NCBI RefSeq assembly: GCF_014201655.1
Contig: NZ_JACHEX010000004.1
Location: 124,001 to 188,000, forward strand
Reading direction: 5' to 3'
From: Thermosipho japonicus
Lineage (GTDB): Bacteria > Thermotogota > Thermotogae > Thermotogales > Fervidobacteriaceae
DNA length: 64,000 nt
The position numbers and the translations under genes were made by a program. This document shows positions 24,761-34,365 of this stretch, piece by piece (the first letter of the stretch is position 1; the number at the start of each line of letters is the position of its first letter). The notes beneath the pieces were generated by a model. That model was not told the DNA's origin, made no database searches, and saw nothing but the letters and a program-made list of their open reading frames with translations.

Positions 24761-26701
24761 TATAATTAATTTTCCTACATTTAAGAAGATAAAGGACAAT
24801 ATATATGCTATCAAAAAACTATATATTACAGAAAAAGCAACCCACTTCCAACTTCCAGTTTCACTTTTTATGGCCGCAATTGTTGCAAAACAAGGAATAT
24901 ATAACATTACAAAAACTAAAAACGCATAAGCATTTACACTATTTAAAGACGCACCAAGAGCAATTTTTGCACTAACCATATCTCCCTCTGCAAATCCATA
25001 TAACATAGACATAGTGGAAACTATTACTTCTTTAGCTACACCTCCAAAAAATAATGCTGTTCCAATTTTCCAATCAAAGCCTAAAGGTCTTAAAATATAT
25101 TCTAGAGCTTTTCCAATATATGATGCATAACTTGTTTCAACATCTCCTTTATTTGGAAAATATGTAAGTCCCCAAACTAAAATGCTTGCAATTAGAATTA
25201 TTGTTCCTGCCTTCTTTAAAAAATGACTTCCTTTATTCCACATATAAATTGCTATATTTCTAATTGTAGGTATTCTATACCTTGGCAATTCCATTACTAA
25301 TGGCACACTTTCACCCTTGAAAAATACTTTATTGACAAAAAAAGCCGTAAAAGCTGTAACCAAAATACTTATAGCATAAATACTAAACAAAACCTCAGCT
25401 TTATATCTTGGAAAAAATATACTGATTATCATCATATAAACTGGTAATCTCGCACTACATGAAATAAATGGCGCAGAAAGTATAGTTCCCAATCTTTCTT
25501 TCTCATCTGGTAATCCTCTTGCAGTCATGATAGATGGAACATTACACCCAAAACCTAACAGTAAAGACATAAATGATCTTCCAGAAAGTTTCATTTTATA
25601 CATTATTCTATCCAATACAAATGCTGCTCTGGGCAAATATCCTGTCTCTTCTAAAATACCTAACGCAAAAAACAATGCAAAAATATTAGGAACAAATACT
25701 AAAATGCCACCAACACCACCAATTAAACCATCCGCAATTAACGAAGTGAATAAACCATCACCAAAAGATTTTACATAATCTGCAAGTTGACTAAAAGAAT
25801 AATCCAATATATCAGACAATGGCTGTACAACATCAAAAGTAAATTTAAATATTATATACATAATAGCTACTAAAATTGGAATACCAAATATTTTGTGTGT
25901 TAAAATATGGTCTATCTTATCATTTAAGGTCTTTATATACTCAATTTTGTTTCCTGAATAGGCTTCCTTTATTACATATTTTACATATTCATATCTTATT
26001 TTTGGAATTTGGCTCATTGCCTTCTCTTTAATAGTATTATCAATTTTTACTATATTTTCAAGTTTACTAACAAAATATTCATCTCCTTCTAAATATTTAA
26101 GAGCTGCATATCTTTTATTTTTAAATAAATCATCTGGAATTTGATCTTCAATATCTACAATTATCTTTTCATATTCTTTATAATCAAAAATAACATTTTT
26201 AATTTTTTTACCTTTTGCTATATCAACTATCATATCTTTTAACTCACTAATTCCTTCTCCAGTTTTTGCGGAAGTAAAAACCACAGGGACTCCAAAATGT
26301 TTTTGAAGTTCATACTTATCAATTTTTATCTTTTGCCTTTTAATTTCATCATAAGAATTCATAACTAAGATTACGCTTTTTGTAATCTCCAAGGTTTCTA
26401 TTAAGAGATAAAAACTTTGTTCAGGATTTAAAGAATCAGCTATTAATAAAGTCACATTTGGAGGTGAAAAAAATAAAAAATCTCGAGTAACCTTTTCATC
26501 AATCGATTTTGATGACAATGAATACGTTCCAGGGAGATCTATAAAATGTAACGTATTTCCTTTCCATTCGGTTGCACCCTCAATTTTACTTACAGTAACT
26601 CCGGGCCAATTTGCAACATATTGCCTTGCACCGACAAGCCTATTAAAAATACTTGTTTTACCAACATTTGGATTTCCAACTAAAGCTACGGTCACAACCA
26701 T
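24755..26701 (-). CDS. feoB: Ferrous iron transport protein B
   Basis: The protein has 648 aa. The N-terminal G domain has G1 GNPNVGKTS (8-16), G3 DLPGTYS and G4-like MNSYDE where classical NxxD is NSYD. A helical GDI-like region reaches about 260. The membrane part has the two Gate motifs (LLLGFGCNVPSIMTAR, FSVIYSF region) and NFAMP-like LPRYRIP. It moves Fe2+ across the inner membrane. ATG with GGAGG 7 nt upstream, 1 bp after feoA. Its stop is inside the shared terminator. Confidence 0.93.
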   Translation of the reverse strand: MVVTVALVGNPNVGKTSIFNRLVGARQYVANWPGVTVSKIEGATEWKGNTLHFIDLPGTYSLSSKSIDEKVTRDFLFFSPPNVTLLIADSLNPEQSFYLLIETLEITKSVILVMNSYDEIKRQKIKIDKYELQKHFGVPVVFTSAKTGEGISELKDMIVDIAKGKKIKNVIFDYKEYEKIIVDIEDQIPDDLFKNKRYAALKYLEGDEYFVSKLENIVKIDNTIKEKAMSQIPKIRYEYVKYVIKEAYSGNKIEYIKTLNDKIDHILTHKIFGIPILVAIMYIIFKFTFDVVQPLSDILDYSFSQLADYVKSFGDGLFTSLIADGLIGGVGGILVFVPNIFALFFALGILEETGYLPRAAFVLDRIMYKMKLSGRSFMSLLLGFGCNVPSIMTARGLPDEKERLGTILSAPFISCSARLPVYMMIISIFFPRYKAEVLFSIYAISILVTAFTAFFVNKVFFKGESVPLVMELPRYRIPTIRNIAIYMWNKGSHFLKKAGTIILIASILVWGLTYFPNKGDVETSYASYIGKALEYILRPLGFDWKIGTALFFGGVAKEVIVSTMSMLYGFAEGDMVSAKIALGASLNSVNAYAFLVFVMLYIPCFATIAAIKSETGSWKWVAFSVIYSFLIAYILSFIFLNVGKLIIG

Positions 26702-26702
26702 A

Positions 26703-27131
26703 TCAGATCCTCCTTAATATTATTTTGTTTTTCATCCCCTCACCTAAATGAATTTTACTATTATCCAAAAAAATTTCACCATTTTTCACTTGAATAATTT
26801 TTCCTTGCAAAATCCCCAATCTACTAACCTTATATAAAAATCTTCTTCCTCCACAAAATTTAACAACTTCATATTCACCATCATTTGCTAAAGATAATGG
26901 AATTAAATCATCTAACAATTCAACTTCAATAGTAGAAGCCTCTGAATTTCTCATAGATATTAATTTATTAAAAACTCTGTACATTCTTGGATCTCCCATA
27001 GGAGAGGCCCTAACAACTTCTATTATACTTTCAGGAATTAATCCCAAACCCAAAAGTCTGTTTTTAATTTTAGAATCTTTGATTGATACAATTTTCACTT
27101 TTACACATTCCGGTATTTTATCTAAAGTCAA
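26703..27131 (-). CDS. feoA: FeoA-domain protein with two tandem FeoA modules
   Basis: The protein has 142 aa, twice the usual FeoA. The first module is about residues 3-75 (VKVKIVSIKDSKIKNRLLGL, GDPRMYRVFNKLISMRNSEA). A second, weaker SH3-like module follows (GEYEVVKFCGG, RLGILQGKIIQVKNGEI). FeoA modulates FeoB. The start is TTG at 27131 because GGGGGAG lies 5 nt upstream. The longer frame from 27200 contains the promoter itself (TTGACT-17-TAAAAT), so it is not coding there. Confidence 0.82.
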   Translation of the reverse strand: MTLDKIPECVKVKIVSIKDSKIKNRLLGLGLIPESIIEVVRASPMGDPRMYRVFNKLISMRNSEASTIEVELLDDLIPLSLANDGEYEVVKFCGGRRFLYKVSRLGILQGKIIQVKNGEIFLDNSKIHLGEGMKNKIILRRI

Positions 27132-27171
27132 ATCTACTCCCCCTTTCTTATTGAAAATAATTCTCAACAAG

Positions 27172-27200
27172 ATTTTATCAAAAGTTTTAGTTAAAGTCAA
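27172..27200 (-). promoter_or_regulatory. Promoter of feoAB
   Basis: On the minus strand, TTGACT (27200-27195), 17-bp spacer, TAAAAT (27177-27172). A TATAAT for the divergent plus-strand gene (27208-27213) lies within 10 bp, so the two promoters nearly overlap. No obvious Fur box was seen. Confidence 0.7.
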
Positions 27201-27242
27201 GTAGTGATATAATTTATATAGGACTAAAAAGGGGGAGATTTT

Positions 27243-27629
27243 ATGAATGACAAATTAAAATGGCTAGTCATAGCAATTTCACTGACTTTTACTATAGTTA
27301 GTATGATCACGGTTACGCTTTTTTCAAAAGGAATAATTCAATATTCTTGGATTTTAAAAGTTCCTGGAAGAATTTCTGGAGGACAATTTATACCTGGAAT
27401 GGAAAAGTTGTATACTAAACTCTTTCTCAGCTTTTTATTCAATACATTGGCAATTCTTACTTTATCCACATTATTTAGCAAATTTAATAATAAAATTACC
27501 GACGAAATTTCACTTGTTCTTGGTATGTTTTTTTTATTTGTTTCATTATTATCTTTTTACAATATTTTTCAACTAATAGCATTCCTTTTTTCTTTATTTT
27601 TGCTATATTTTATATTTTCAAAACGCTAA
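27243..27629 (+). CDS. Small integral membrane protein, unknown
   Basis: The protein has 128 aa with four hydrophobic segments (about 8-29, 58-79, 88-104, 106-126) and a short outside loop containing GRISGGQFIPGMEK. I recognise no family. GGGGGAG lies 6 nt before ATG, and a TATAAT -10 lies 30 bp upstream, divergent from feoAB. The 3' end overlaps the end of the ComEA-like gene on the other strand by 12 bp. Confidence 0.6.
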   Translation: MNDKLKWLVIAISLTFTIVSMITVTLFSKGIIQYSWILKVPGRISGGQFIPGMEKLYTKLFLSFLFNTLAILTLSTLFSKFNNKITDEISLVLGMFFLFVSLLSFYNIFQLIAFLFSLFLLYFIFSKR

Positions 27630-28175
27630 ATAATTTTTAATCTTTTTGAGTGTTTTCGGACCTATTCCATTAACATTTAGAAGTTCATCTAAAGACTTAA
27701 ACTTACCATTTTTTTCTCTATACTCAATTATTCTTTTTGCTTTTGTAGGGCCAATTCCTGGTAATTTCTCAAGCTGTTTTCCATTAGCTTCATTAATATT
27801 TATCTTTTTAAATTCATTATTCTCATTAACTTGCACCTCATTTGTTTTAGAAACAATCAGATAATCTCTTATTTTTTCAAGTGTTGATGGACCAATTCCA
27901 GTAACATTTATTAAATCATCAATTGAATTAAAATTTCCATGCACTTGTCTGTAGGAAATAATTTCTTTTGCTTTTACTGCTCCAATCCCAGGAAGGCTCA
28001 TTAACTGCTCAAAACCTGCCTTGTTAAGATCTATTCTTTGTGATTCATAGTTCCTCTTAATTTCCTTACTAGTTACATTATTATATTGTTTTTCATGAAA
28101 TAAAACTGAACTTATTATAATAAAAAGTGTGAATATAATTATAAATTCTTTAAAATATTTTATCTTGCTATTCAA
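27618..28175 (-). CDS. ComEA-like membrane-anchored protein with two helix-hairpin-helix domains
   Basis: The protein has about 185 aa. One N-terminal membrane segment (FKEFIIIFTLFIIISSVLF) is followed by two ComEA-type DNA-binding repeats. The first is DLNKAGFEQLMSLPGIGAVK...VTGIGPSTLEKI. The second is NINEANGKQLEKLPGIGPTK...VNGIGPKTLKKI. ComEA is the surface DNA receptor of natural transformation and usually has one such domain; the duplication is unusual. The start is uncertain: TTG at 28175 (GGTGAG upstream) or ATG at 28202 overlapping the Memo gene. It is the last gene of the pilus run, which strengthens the DNA-uptake reading. Confidence 0.75.
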   Translation of the reverse strand: MNSKIKYFKEFIIIFTLFIIISSVLFHEKQYNNVTSKEIKRNYESQRIDLNKAGFEQLMSLPGIGAVKAKEIISYRQVHGNFNSIDDLINVTGIGPSTLEKIRDYLIVSKTNEVQVNENNEFKKININEANGKQLEKLPGIGPTKAKRIIEYREKNGKFKSLDELLNVNGIGPKTLKKIKNYLAF

Positions 28176-28179
28176 AATC

Positions 28180-28968
28180 TCACCATAAAACAAAGCTTGC
28201 ATACCCTACAGTAAAGGAATAATCCTTTGAATATTCTGCACTAGTTGTGTGATATACAAGCTTTACATTATCAAAATACATTGTTACAACTGACATTGGC
28301 CCTATTCCGCAAGCACTAATTGATTCTCTCAGTGAATAAATTCCTTCTATATCTCTTTCTAATATCTTTTCAATTAATTTTTCATCTTTTCTAAGAGTGA
28401 TTTCATGAGACTCGTAATGATTAAAATCAGATGAAGCAACCAAAAGAGTATTTTTTAAATCTATCTTTTTTAATAATTCAACTATCTTTATTGTGTTTTC
28501 ATAAGATTGATAATTATAAATAATCGGTACAAATTTAAAGCTACCAAAATAATATTTTAAAATCGGCAATAAAACTTCAATTGAATGCTCTAATATATGA
28601 GCTTTATAGTTCTCTTCAAAAATTTCATTTTTTAACAAATAATTATTTAATTCTTCGTCAATCTCAACATATCCAAAGGGAGTATTCCATCTTCCTCTTG
28701 GCCATAATGAACAAATATTTCCAGCAATTCCAGTATGATTTGTTCCAATGATAATTATTCTTTCAGTCTTTCCAAAATCCAAAGCTTTACATATTGCATA
28801 CAAAGCCGTTTTACCACTATAAACGTATCCTGCATGAGGCAAAATTAAACCAAAATTAGTATTTGTATTTTTAATTTCTTTTGCTTTGCAAAATTGGTTA
28901 AAAAATTTTATTAATAATTCAGAATTTCTAGAATAAAATTTATCAGCATAGTACATTTCTCTTTCCAT
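28180..28968 (-). CDS. MEMO1-family protein (AmmeMemoRadiSam system protein B)
   Basis: The protein has 262 aa, normal for bacterial Memo. Conserved motifs are in order: ILPHAGYVYSG, IIGTNHTGIAG, EHSIEVLLPILKYYFG, VASSDFNHYE and CGIGPMSV; the His, Asp and Cys residues of the dioxygenase-like pocket are all present. Memo usually co-occurs with an AMMECR1 protein and a radical SAM enzyme; neither is in this window. The biochemical role is unknown. Start ATG overlaps the secretin stop as TAATG, so it is part of the pilus operon. Confidence 0.88.
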   Translation of the reverse strand: MEREMYYADKFYSRNSELLIKFFNQFCKAKEIKNTNTNFGLILPHAGYVYSGKTALYAICKALDFGKTERIIIIGTNHTGIAGNICSLWPRGRWNTPFGYVEIDEELNNYLLKNEIFEENYKAHILEHSIEVLLPILKYYFGSFKFVPIIYNYQSYENTIKIVELLKKIDLKNTLLVASSDFNHYESHEITLRKDEKLIEKILERDIEGIYSLRESISACGIGPMSVVTMYFDNVKLVYHTTSAEYSKDYSFTVGYASFVLW

Positions 28969-31900
28969 TATTTCACAACCTTCGCTGAAATAAATATAAC
29001 TATATTACGTTTAACTTTATCAGATTTTTCAGAAACAAAGAATCTTCCAATAATTGGTAAATCACCTAAAATTGGAATCTTTGAAATCGTTTTGCTATTT
29101 TCCTCTCTAGAAAGTCCTCCAATTACTAAAGTCTGATTTTCTTTCAATAATATCTTTGATGAAAATTCCCTTGTTCTTTCAACTGGTAATGAGAGCGAAT
29201 ATTGGCTCTTTAAATCCCAATCAAAACTACTTACTTTAATATTAAGTTCCAAATCAATAGTATTATCCGCATTAATATATGGAGTAATTTCAAGTGTTAC
29301 TCCCGATTCAATGTATTTAATTTCTTGAGTATTTTCAGTAGTTGTTAAAACTATAGGAATCTTATCACCTATTAAAATACTTGCTTTTTCTCCACTCTTT
29401 GCTACTACGTTTGGACTTGCTAAAACATTTGTATTTTTATTAGTTACATTATTTCCATTACCTATCTCAATATTTAAATTACTATTACCATCACTTCCAA
29501 TAGACAATAACTTATTTATAATTCCTTCAATGCTCAAATCACTCAATGATAATTTAACGTTAAAATCATCATTTGATAAAGTTCCCAAATCTGACGTTAT
29601 TTTCCCCAAATTATACTCAAAATTATCTGATAACTCTTCATCTACTACTTTAACTTCTATCAATGCAAGCTTTGCATTTAAATTTTGCTTAATATAACTT
29701 CTGACCTCTTCAGCAACTTTTGCATCAATTCCTGTTGCAATAACAACTCCTGCCGAAGTATCAACAAACGATTGACCACCATAAAACTCTATTAATTCTT
29801 TTACTTTATCTACATTTTGAGAAACTGAAAATACAAATGTTGTTGTTGTCTTTGTTGAACTGCCTGTTATCATATCAAAGATGTAAATACCGTTTTCTTT
29901 TTTTATTGCTACATTATAATTACTTAAAATTGTTTCAAAATCATCAAAAGTAATATCTTGAACATATATATTAGCGATTGAATTAATTTCTCTTGAAATA
30001 ACTGCAGAGTATTTATAACCCTTTACAACCTGTTCAATTATATTTTTAAGTGGGACATTTTCTGCGTTTATTGTAATTAAACCATCTTCACTTATATTCA
30101 CATTTTTTCCACTAACATTTGGAACATTTTCTTGCCCTTTTGGTTTTATATATACCATACTTCCTTCTTTTGTTATATCAACTTTCGAACTTATAATATT
30201 TTCAAATTCGTCCAGACTCGAATCTTCTAAAACAATATTCAAATTATCGGTTACAGAATCAATCAAAACCGAATAACCAAATTTTGGATAAATTTCTCTA
30301 GCAAGTTGTTCTATTGAAATATTAGTAGCATTAATAGTAATTTTATTATCAACAACCTCTACAAATTGTGATTTTAATTTTCTTCCAACATGTAAAAATC
30401 CGTTTTCTTCTCTAACAAAAATACCGTATTCGTTTAATAATTTCTCAAAATCTTCTACAGATGCGTTTGACAATTTTATATCTACTTTCCTATTCACTAC
30501 TTCATCGAATATTACCGTCTTTTTAGAAGCTAATAAAAATACTTTTTTAATTAGTTTGTTTAAATCATAATCTTTGACATCTATATATAATTTACCATTT
30601 TCGAAACTTATTTCACTTTTCGAAAATTCTTTTAATAATTCTAATGCTTTATAAACTAATTTTTCATTACCCTTCAAATAAAACTTATCGTCTATTTTTT
30701 TAGCAATTATGCTATTTCCAAAGTAAAGATTTAATATCTCATCAATCTTTCCTTCATCTAAATCACTTTCCAAGGAAACTATTGTCGAATCATTAGTCAA
30801 ACTTTCAAGCAAAGTTTCTGCTTCGTCGATCTCGGACTGACTACCAAAAAGCAATAGATTATTGTTTATTTTAAATACCTTTAATTCTCCCACTTCTTTT
30901 AATAATTCATCAATTCCATCAAAATAAACATTATTCAAAATCTTGATACTCTTACCTTGCGAATATTTTCTTACAAAATCTTTTGCTTTTTCTAAGCTTT
31001 CACTACTTCCATTAAGTATTAATATTTGACTTTTTGGATAATATTCCATATTCACTTTAAATAACTGTGATATTACTTCTTGAAGTTCTTCGTAATTTTG
31101 AAGGTTTATTTTCTCTAAATAATATTTATTTTCACTACTGCCAAAATAATTATTTATAAACTCAAAAGCCTTGGAAATTTGCCTTCCCTTTAGAATAACA
31201 CCTTTGTCAGTATTAATAACATCAATGTTATATAAATCTTTTAATATCTTTGATTGAGATTCGTTAAGATAAATATTTTCAATAAACTGTATCTTTTCTC
31301 CGTAACTTTCTCTAATTTCCTTTACCTTGTTTTCCATATCATTATTTACATTATTAAAAACCAGCAAATTATCTGTTTCGTAGACTGGTAAAGCATCCAA
31401 AAGTGCTTTAAATACTGATTTTGGTGGATCAAATGGAGTTATTTCTAAAACATATTTTGAATTTAAAGTGTTATCAGCAATTATTTCATCAATAACTTTT
31501 TCTTTTCCCCTAATTAATAAACTACCATCTGAAAATTCTTTTAAAATTTCCACATCGTACGGTTTTAAATTTTCTTTATTAATTTTTACCCTCAATGTTT
31601 TTTTACTTGCAAGTTCTAAAAATTGCATAAATCTAGAATAAACTTGTTTAGTTGCAAAAAGAGTTACGAAAACTTTTCCATTAACTTCTAAAACCTTACC
31701 GTTTTCTTCAGAAATATTTAAATACTCTAAAGCCCTTTTAACTGTATCAATATTTATATCTTCAAAAACCATCCTGTAAGGATTACCTATTGTTCTATCA
31801 TTATTTAATCTAATTACAACATCTTTAAACTTCTCTGGAACTTTAATATTTTGACCTAAAGATTTAAATGGAATATTTAAGCTTTTTAGAATAGTTTTTA

Positions 31901-32924
31901 TTCTTTCTGGATATCCGACTTCAACAGTTACATAATCAAAAAATGGATCGTCAAAACTATCTTTCAAAATTGAGATTAAGTAACCAATAGTATTAGCAGA
32001 TTCATTATCTGAATATATCGCAACTTGTCTTAAGCCATACAAAATAGAATATTTAAAATCATATATATTCGAAATATTAGTTAAAAAATCTTCTAAAACC
32101 TCTTTACTAACATTAAATTTAAAGTAATACCATGACTTACTTGGTTGTTGAGATATAGCATCAGCTATTAACCTGTGTTCCCTAATGCCTCCATATACAA
32201 ATAATTTGCTCTTATCCTTTATATAATTAGCAAACGTTCCAGCACCAAGCAACAATCTTATTTTTTCAGAATCAACTTCTTCATCATAAATTTGCCAATA
32301 ATATGCAAAATTCTTTTTAATTTCATTTTCTAATCCCAAATAAAGCGTCCCATCCGGTCCATACGCATAACAAACATCAGGATTATTTAATAGCAGCAAC
32401 CTTAAAGCATCTTCAATAGAAACATCTTTGACTTCAAGATTAACATTTTTATTTCTAACTCCATCGTATAACGAAATATTAACACCAATTGCATCAGAAA
32501 AATCTCTAATAACAACATCTAATGGAGCATTCAAAAATGAAAAACTATATTTCTTATCAGAAACACTTACAGGCATTGTAAGAACTATTTTATTACCCAT
32601 AACAATCCAATCAACCTTAACTGGTACAAGATAAAACAAAAATACATTGGTATCATTATTAATAGTTACTATTTGTAATCCCTCTAAAGGCCCTTTGGAT
32701 ACCGGTAAAAAAGAATTTTTAGAAATTATATTTTTCAAGGTTAAATAATAAACATTTAGTGAATCATTCCAACCAAAATCAACTTCAGAGGGTTGAAGAT
32801 TCCTATCATTCTCTATTATCAACTGCATCTTATTACCATTTATGTAATAATCAACGTTAACTAAATTAGCAATCAAATTTAAAGACATAGCTAAAAATAC
32901 AATAATTGTAAACTTAATTTTCAT
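28968..32924 (-). CDS. Very large secretin (type IV pilus PilQ / type II GspD family)
   Basis: The protein has 1318 aa, about twice a typical PilQ. It has a signal peptide (1-20) and an AMIN-like N-terminus. STN-like modules lie at about 125-200, 773-847, 860-927 and 944-1020, the last three in tandem. Between 200 and 770 are several more alpha/beta repeats resembling secretin N-domains. The C-terminal secretin domain is 1080-1318, with LVIGGLSREE, IPILGDLPIIGRFF and VIFISAKVV. It would form the outer-membrane pore for the pilus. ATG at 32924 with GGGGGG 7 nt upstream; overlaps the PilP-like gene by 11 bp. Confidence 0.85.
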   Translation of the reverse strand: MKIKFTIIVFLAMSLNLIANLVNVDYYINGNKMQLIIENDRNLQPSEVDFGWNDSLNVYYLTLKNIISKNSFLPVSKGPLEGLQIVTINNDTNVFLFYLVPVKVDWIVMGNKIVLTMPVSVSDKKYSFSFLNAPLDVVIRDFSDAIGVNISLYDGVRNKNVNLEVKDVSIEDALRLLLLNNPDVCYAYGPDGTLYLGLENEIKKNFAYYWQIYDEEVDSEKIRLLLGAGTFANYIKDKSKLFVYGGIREHRLIADAISQQPSKSWYYFKFNVSKEVLEDFLTNISNIYDFKYSILYGLRQVAIYSDNESANTIGYLISILKDSFDDPFFDYVTVEVGYPERIKTILKSLNIPFKSLGQNIKVPEKFKDVVIRLNNDRTIGNPYRMVFEDINIDTVKRALEYLNISEENGKVLEVNGKVFVTLFATKQVYSRFMQFLELASKKTLRVKINKENLKPYDVEILKEFSDGSLLIRGKEKVIDEIIADNTLNSKYVLEITPFDPPKSVFKALLDALPVYETDNLLVFNNVNNDMENKVKEIRESYGEKIQFIENIYLNESQSKILKDLYNIDVINTDKGVILKGRQISKAFEFINNYFGSSENKYYLEKINLQNYEELQEVISQLFKVNMEYYPKSQILILNGSSESLEKAKDFVRKYSQGKSIKILNNVYFDGIDELLKEVGELKVFKINNNLLLFGSQSEIDEAETLLESLTNDSTIVSLESDLDEGKIDEILNLYFGNSIIAKKIDDKFYLKGNEKLVYKALELLKEFSKSEISFENGKLYIDVKDYDLNKLIKKVFLLASKKTVIFDEVVNRKVDIKLSNASVEDFEKLLNEYGIFVREENGFLHVGRKLKSQFVEVVDNKITINATNISIEQLAREIYPKFGYSVLIDSVTDNLNIVLEDSSLDEFENIISSKVDITKEGSMVYIKPKGQENVPNVSGKNVNISEDGLITINAENVPLKNIIEQVVKGYKYSAVISREINSIANIYVQDITFDDFETILSNYNVAIKKENGIYIFDMITGSSTKTTTTFVFSVSQNVDKVKELIEFYGGQSFVDTSAGVVIATGIDAKVAEEVRSYIKQNLNAKLALIEVKVVDEELSDNFEYNLGKITSDLGTLSNDDFNVKLSLSDLSIEGIINKLLSIGSDGNSNLNIEIGNGNNVTNKNTNVLASPNVVAKSGEKASILIGDKIPIVLTTTENTQEIKYIESGVTLEITPYINADNTIDLELNIKVSSFDWDLKSQYSLSLPVERTREFSSKILLKENQTLVIGGLSREENSKTISKIPILGDLPIIGRFFVSEKSDKVKRNIVIFISAKVVK

Positions 32925-33378
32925 CACTAATCCCCCCTAACTTTTTTGAAACTATTAATTTAATGCTTCCATCTTTAATGTCTAATACAACAAGATTATT
33001 TCCCGAAATATTTAATATATAGTACCTATTTAATAGAAGCTGTTTGGGATCAAATTTCAATAATTGCTTTTCATTTCTTAAATATACAACAGAAGTACCT
33101 GACTCATCGTAATAACCTAAATATTCTAAATCTTCTACAATCGAAAAATTACCCAGTTTCGAGTAATTTCCATCAATTTTCAAGTAATATGGCTCAAAAA
33201 AACTTACGTTTTTTACATTAATAAAGTTGAAATAATAATCTTTTATTTTAACAACATTAACAGAACTTAAAACTTCAACTTCTAAACTTTTCCTCAAATT
33301 TAAAATAGAAATGAAAAAAATTACTACAATTAAAATTAACACTAAAAAAATAAATAAATATTTCTTATTTAACGTCAA
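32914..33378 (-). CDS. PilP-position inner-membrane protein of the pilus operon
   Basis: The protein has 154 aa. One N-terminal membrane helix (about 7-27) is followed by a beta-rich periplasmic domain of about 125 residues (VSFFEPYYLKIDG, VYLRNEKQLLKF, GNNLVVLDIKDGSIKLI). Sequence similarity to PilP is not obvious. The call rests on its place between a PilO-like gene and the secretin, where PilP links the inner-membrane platform to PilQ. No lipobox is seen, unlike classical PilP. TTG start; overlaps the previous gene by 14 bp. Confidence 0.5.
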   Translation of the reverse strand: MTLNKKYLFIFLVLILIVVIFFISILNLRKSLEVEVLSSVNVVKIKDYYFNFINVKNVSFFEPYYLKIDGNYSKLGNFSIVEDLEYLGYYDESGTSVVYLRNEKQLLKFDPKQLLLNRYYILNISGNNLVVLDIKDGSIKLIVSKKLGGISDEN

Positions 33379-33805
33379 TTATATCACCAACCTCTAAATC
33401 AAACGAAATATTTGCTTTACTTTTGGAATTAAATATTATTGGAAAATCAACATTTACATCAACATTTAATTTATTAATAATTATAGATTTTGAGTTAAGC
33501 AAATTATAGAAAAACTTTTCAAATTCTTCCCTTTCAAGTGTATCAGATAAACATTTGTTTTCATCTAAATACTTAGCTATCTCACTACTAAAATGACTAT
33601 CGTTTTTTAAAAACAACTTTGCATTATTATACTGATTTAATAAAATTTTAAAATCACTAATTTTCCTATCTAAAATTATAGTTTTTTGATTAAACTTTTT
33701 TAAAAACCCAATTTTAATAAATAAAAAATCATACAATGCAAATAAAATACCAACCAAAAAGGTTATAATTAAAATCAAATTAGCAATTTTTAATTTTAAA
33801 CTCAC
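33365..33805 (-). CDS. PilO-like pilus assembly protein
   Basis: The protein has 146 aa. A membrane helix (about 9-32) is followed by a coiled-coil-prone stretch (about 40-75) and a small alpha/beta domain (LEREEFEKFFYNLLNSKSII...ISFDLEVG). This is the PilO/GspM plan. Assignment is mainly by topology and gene order. The GTG start overlaps the PilN-like stop as GTGA, with GGAGG 7 nt upstream. Confidence 0.55.
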   Translation of the reverse strand: MSLKLKIANLILIITFLVGILFALYDFLFIKIGFLKKFNQKTIILDRKISDFKILLNQYNNAKLFLKNDSHFSSEIAKYLDENKCLSDTLEREEFEKFFYNLLNSKSIIINKLNVDVNVDFPIIFNSKSKANISFDLEVGDIIDVK

Positions 33806-34365
33806 AACTCTCCCTCCAATTGAAACTCATACATCTTAAAATTCTCATATACATTTTTAATATCAGTAACTTTAAGATCAACATTTTTATAATATTTACT
33901 TAATTTTTCTTTTATTGCTTTAGGTACAATAGGATTTTCCGAATATTCATAGAAAGTTATCAAAAAACTCTTACCATCAAATTCAATATTTTTTATAAAA
34001 AAATATTCATTAATATTAGATATTTCATCTACTAAAACTTGAAGAAAATACTTTGAAAAGAAAGATTTATTCAATGAAGTTTTTAAATGTCTAATTTTAT
34101 TAATCAAAGTATTTATTTTAGAATCATATTCTGAAATCTTTAAATCAACAATGTCAGGAATTTCTGTTAACTCATTAAAAGAAATTTCATTAAACACCAA
34201 TGGATGACTTCTAATTATATTAGCTATATTTGAAAATAAAAAATATTGAGAAAAATAATACAATGAAAAGAAAGGTAGAAACGATATAACTAAGTATATT
34301 AAAAATCTCTTTAGTGAAATTCTCTTTTCTTTATTTTTGTATAAATTTAAATTTTCCAAACTCAA
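33802..34365 (-). CDS. PilN-like pilus assembly protein
   Basis: The protein has 187 aa. A short cytoplasmic N-terminus with the PilN-like stretch ENLNLYKNKEKRISLKR precedes a membrane helix (about 21-43), a coiled coil and a ferredoxin-like periplasmic domain. PilN's N-terminus normally inserts into the PilM groove through an INLLP motif; here ENLNL is in that place. It starts at TTG within the end of the PilM-like gene (35-bp overlap) after a run of seven G. Confidence 0.6.
   Translation of the reverse strand: MSLENLNLYKNKEKRISLKRFLIYLVISFLPFFSLYYFSQYFLFSNIANIIRSHPLVFNEISFNELTEIPDIVDLKISEYDSKINTLINKIRHLKTSLNKSFFSKYFLQVLVDEISNINEYFFIKNIEFDGKSFLITFYEYSENPIVPKAIKEKLSKYYKNVDLKVTDIKNVYENFKMYEFQLEGEL

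Noticed and set aside
27132-27200. N-terminal extension of FeoA
   Set aside because: It contains the TTGACT-17-TAAAAT promoter and precedes a strong SD placed for TTG 27131.
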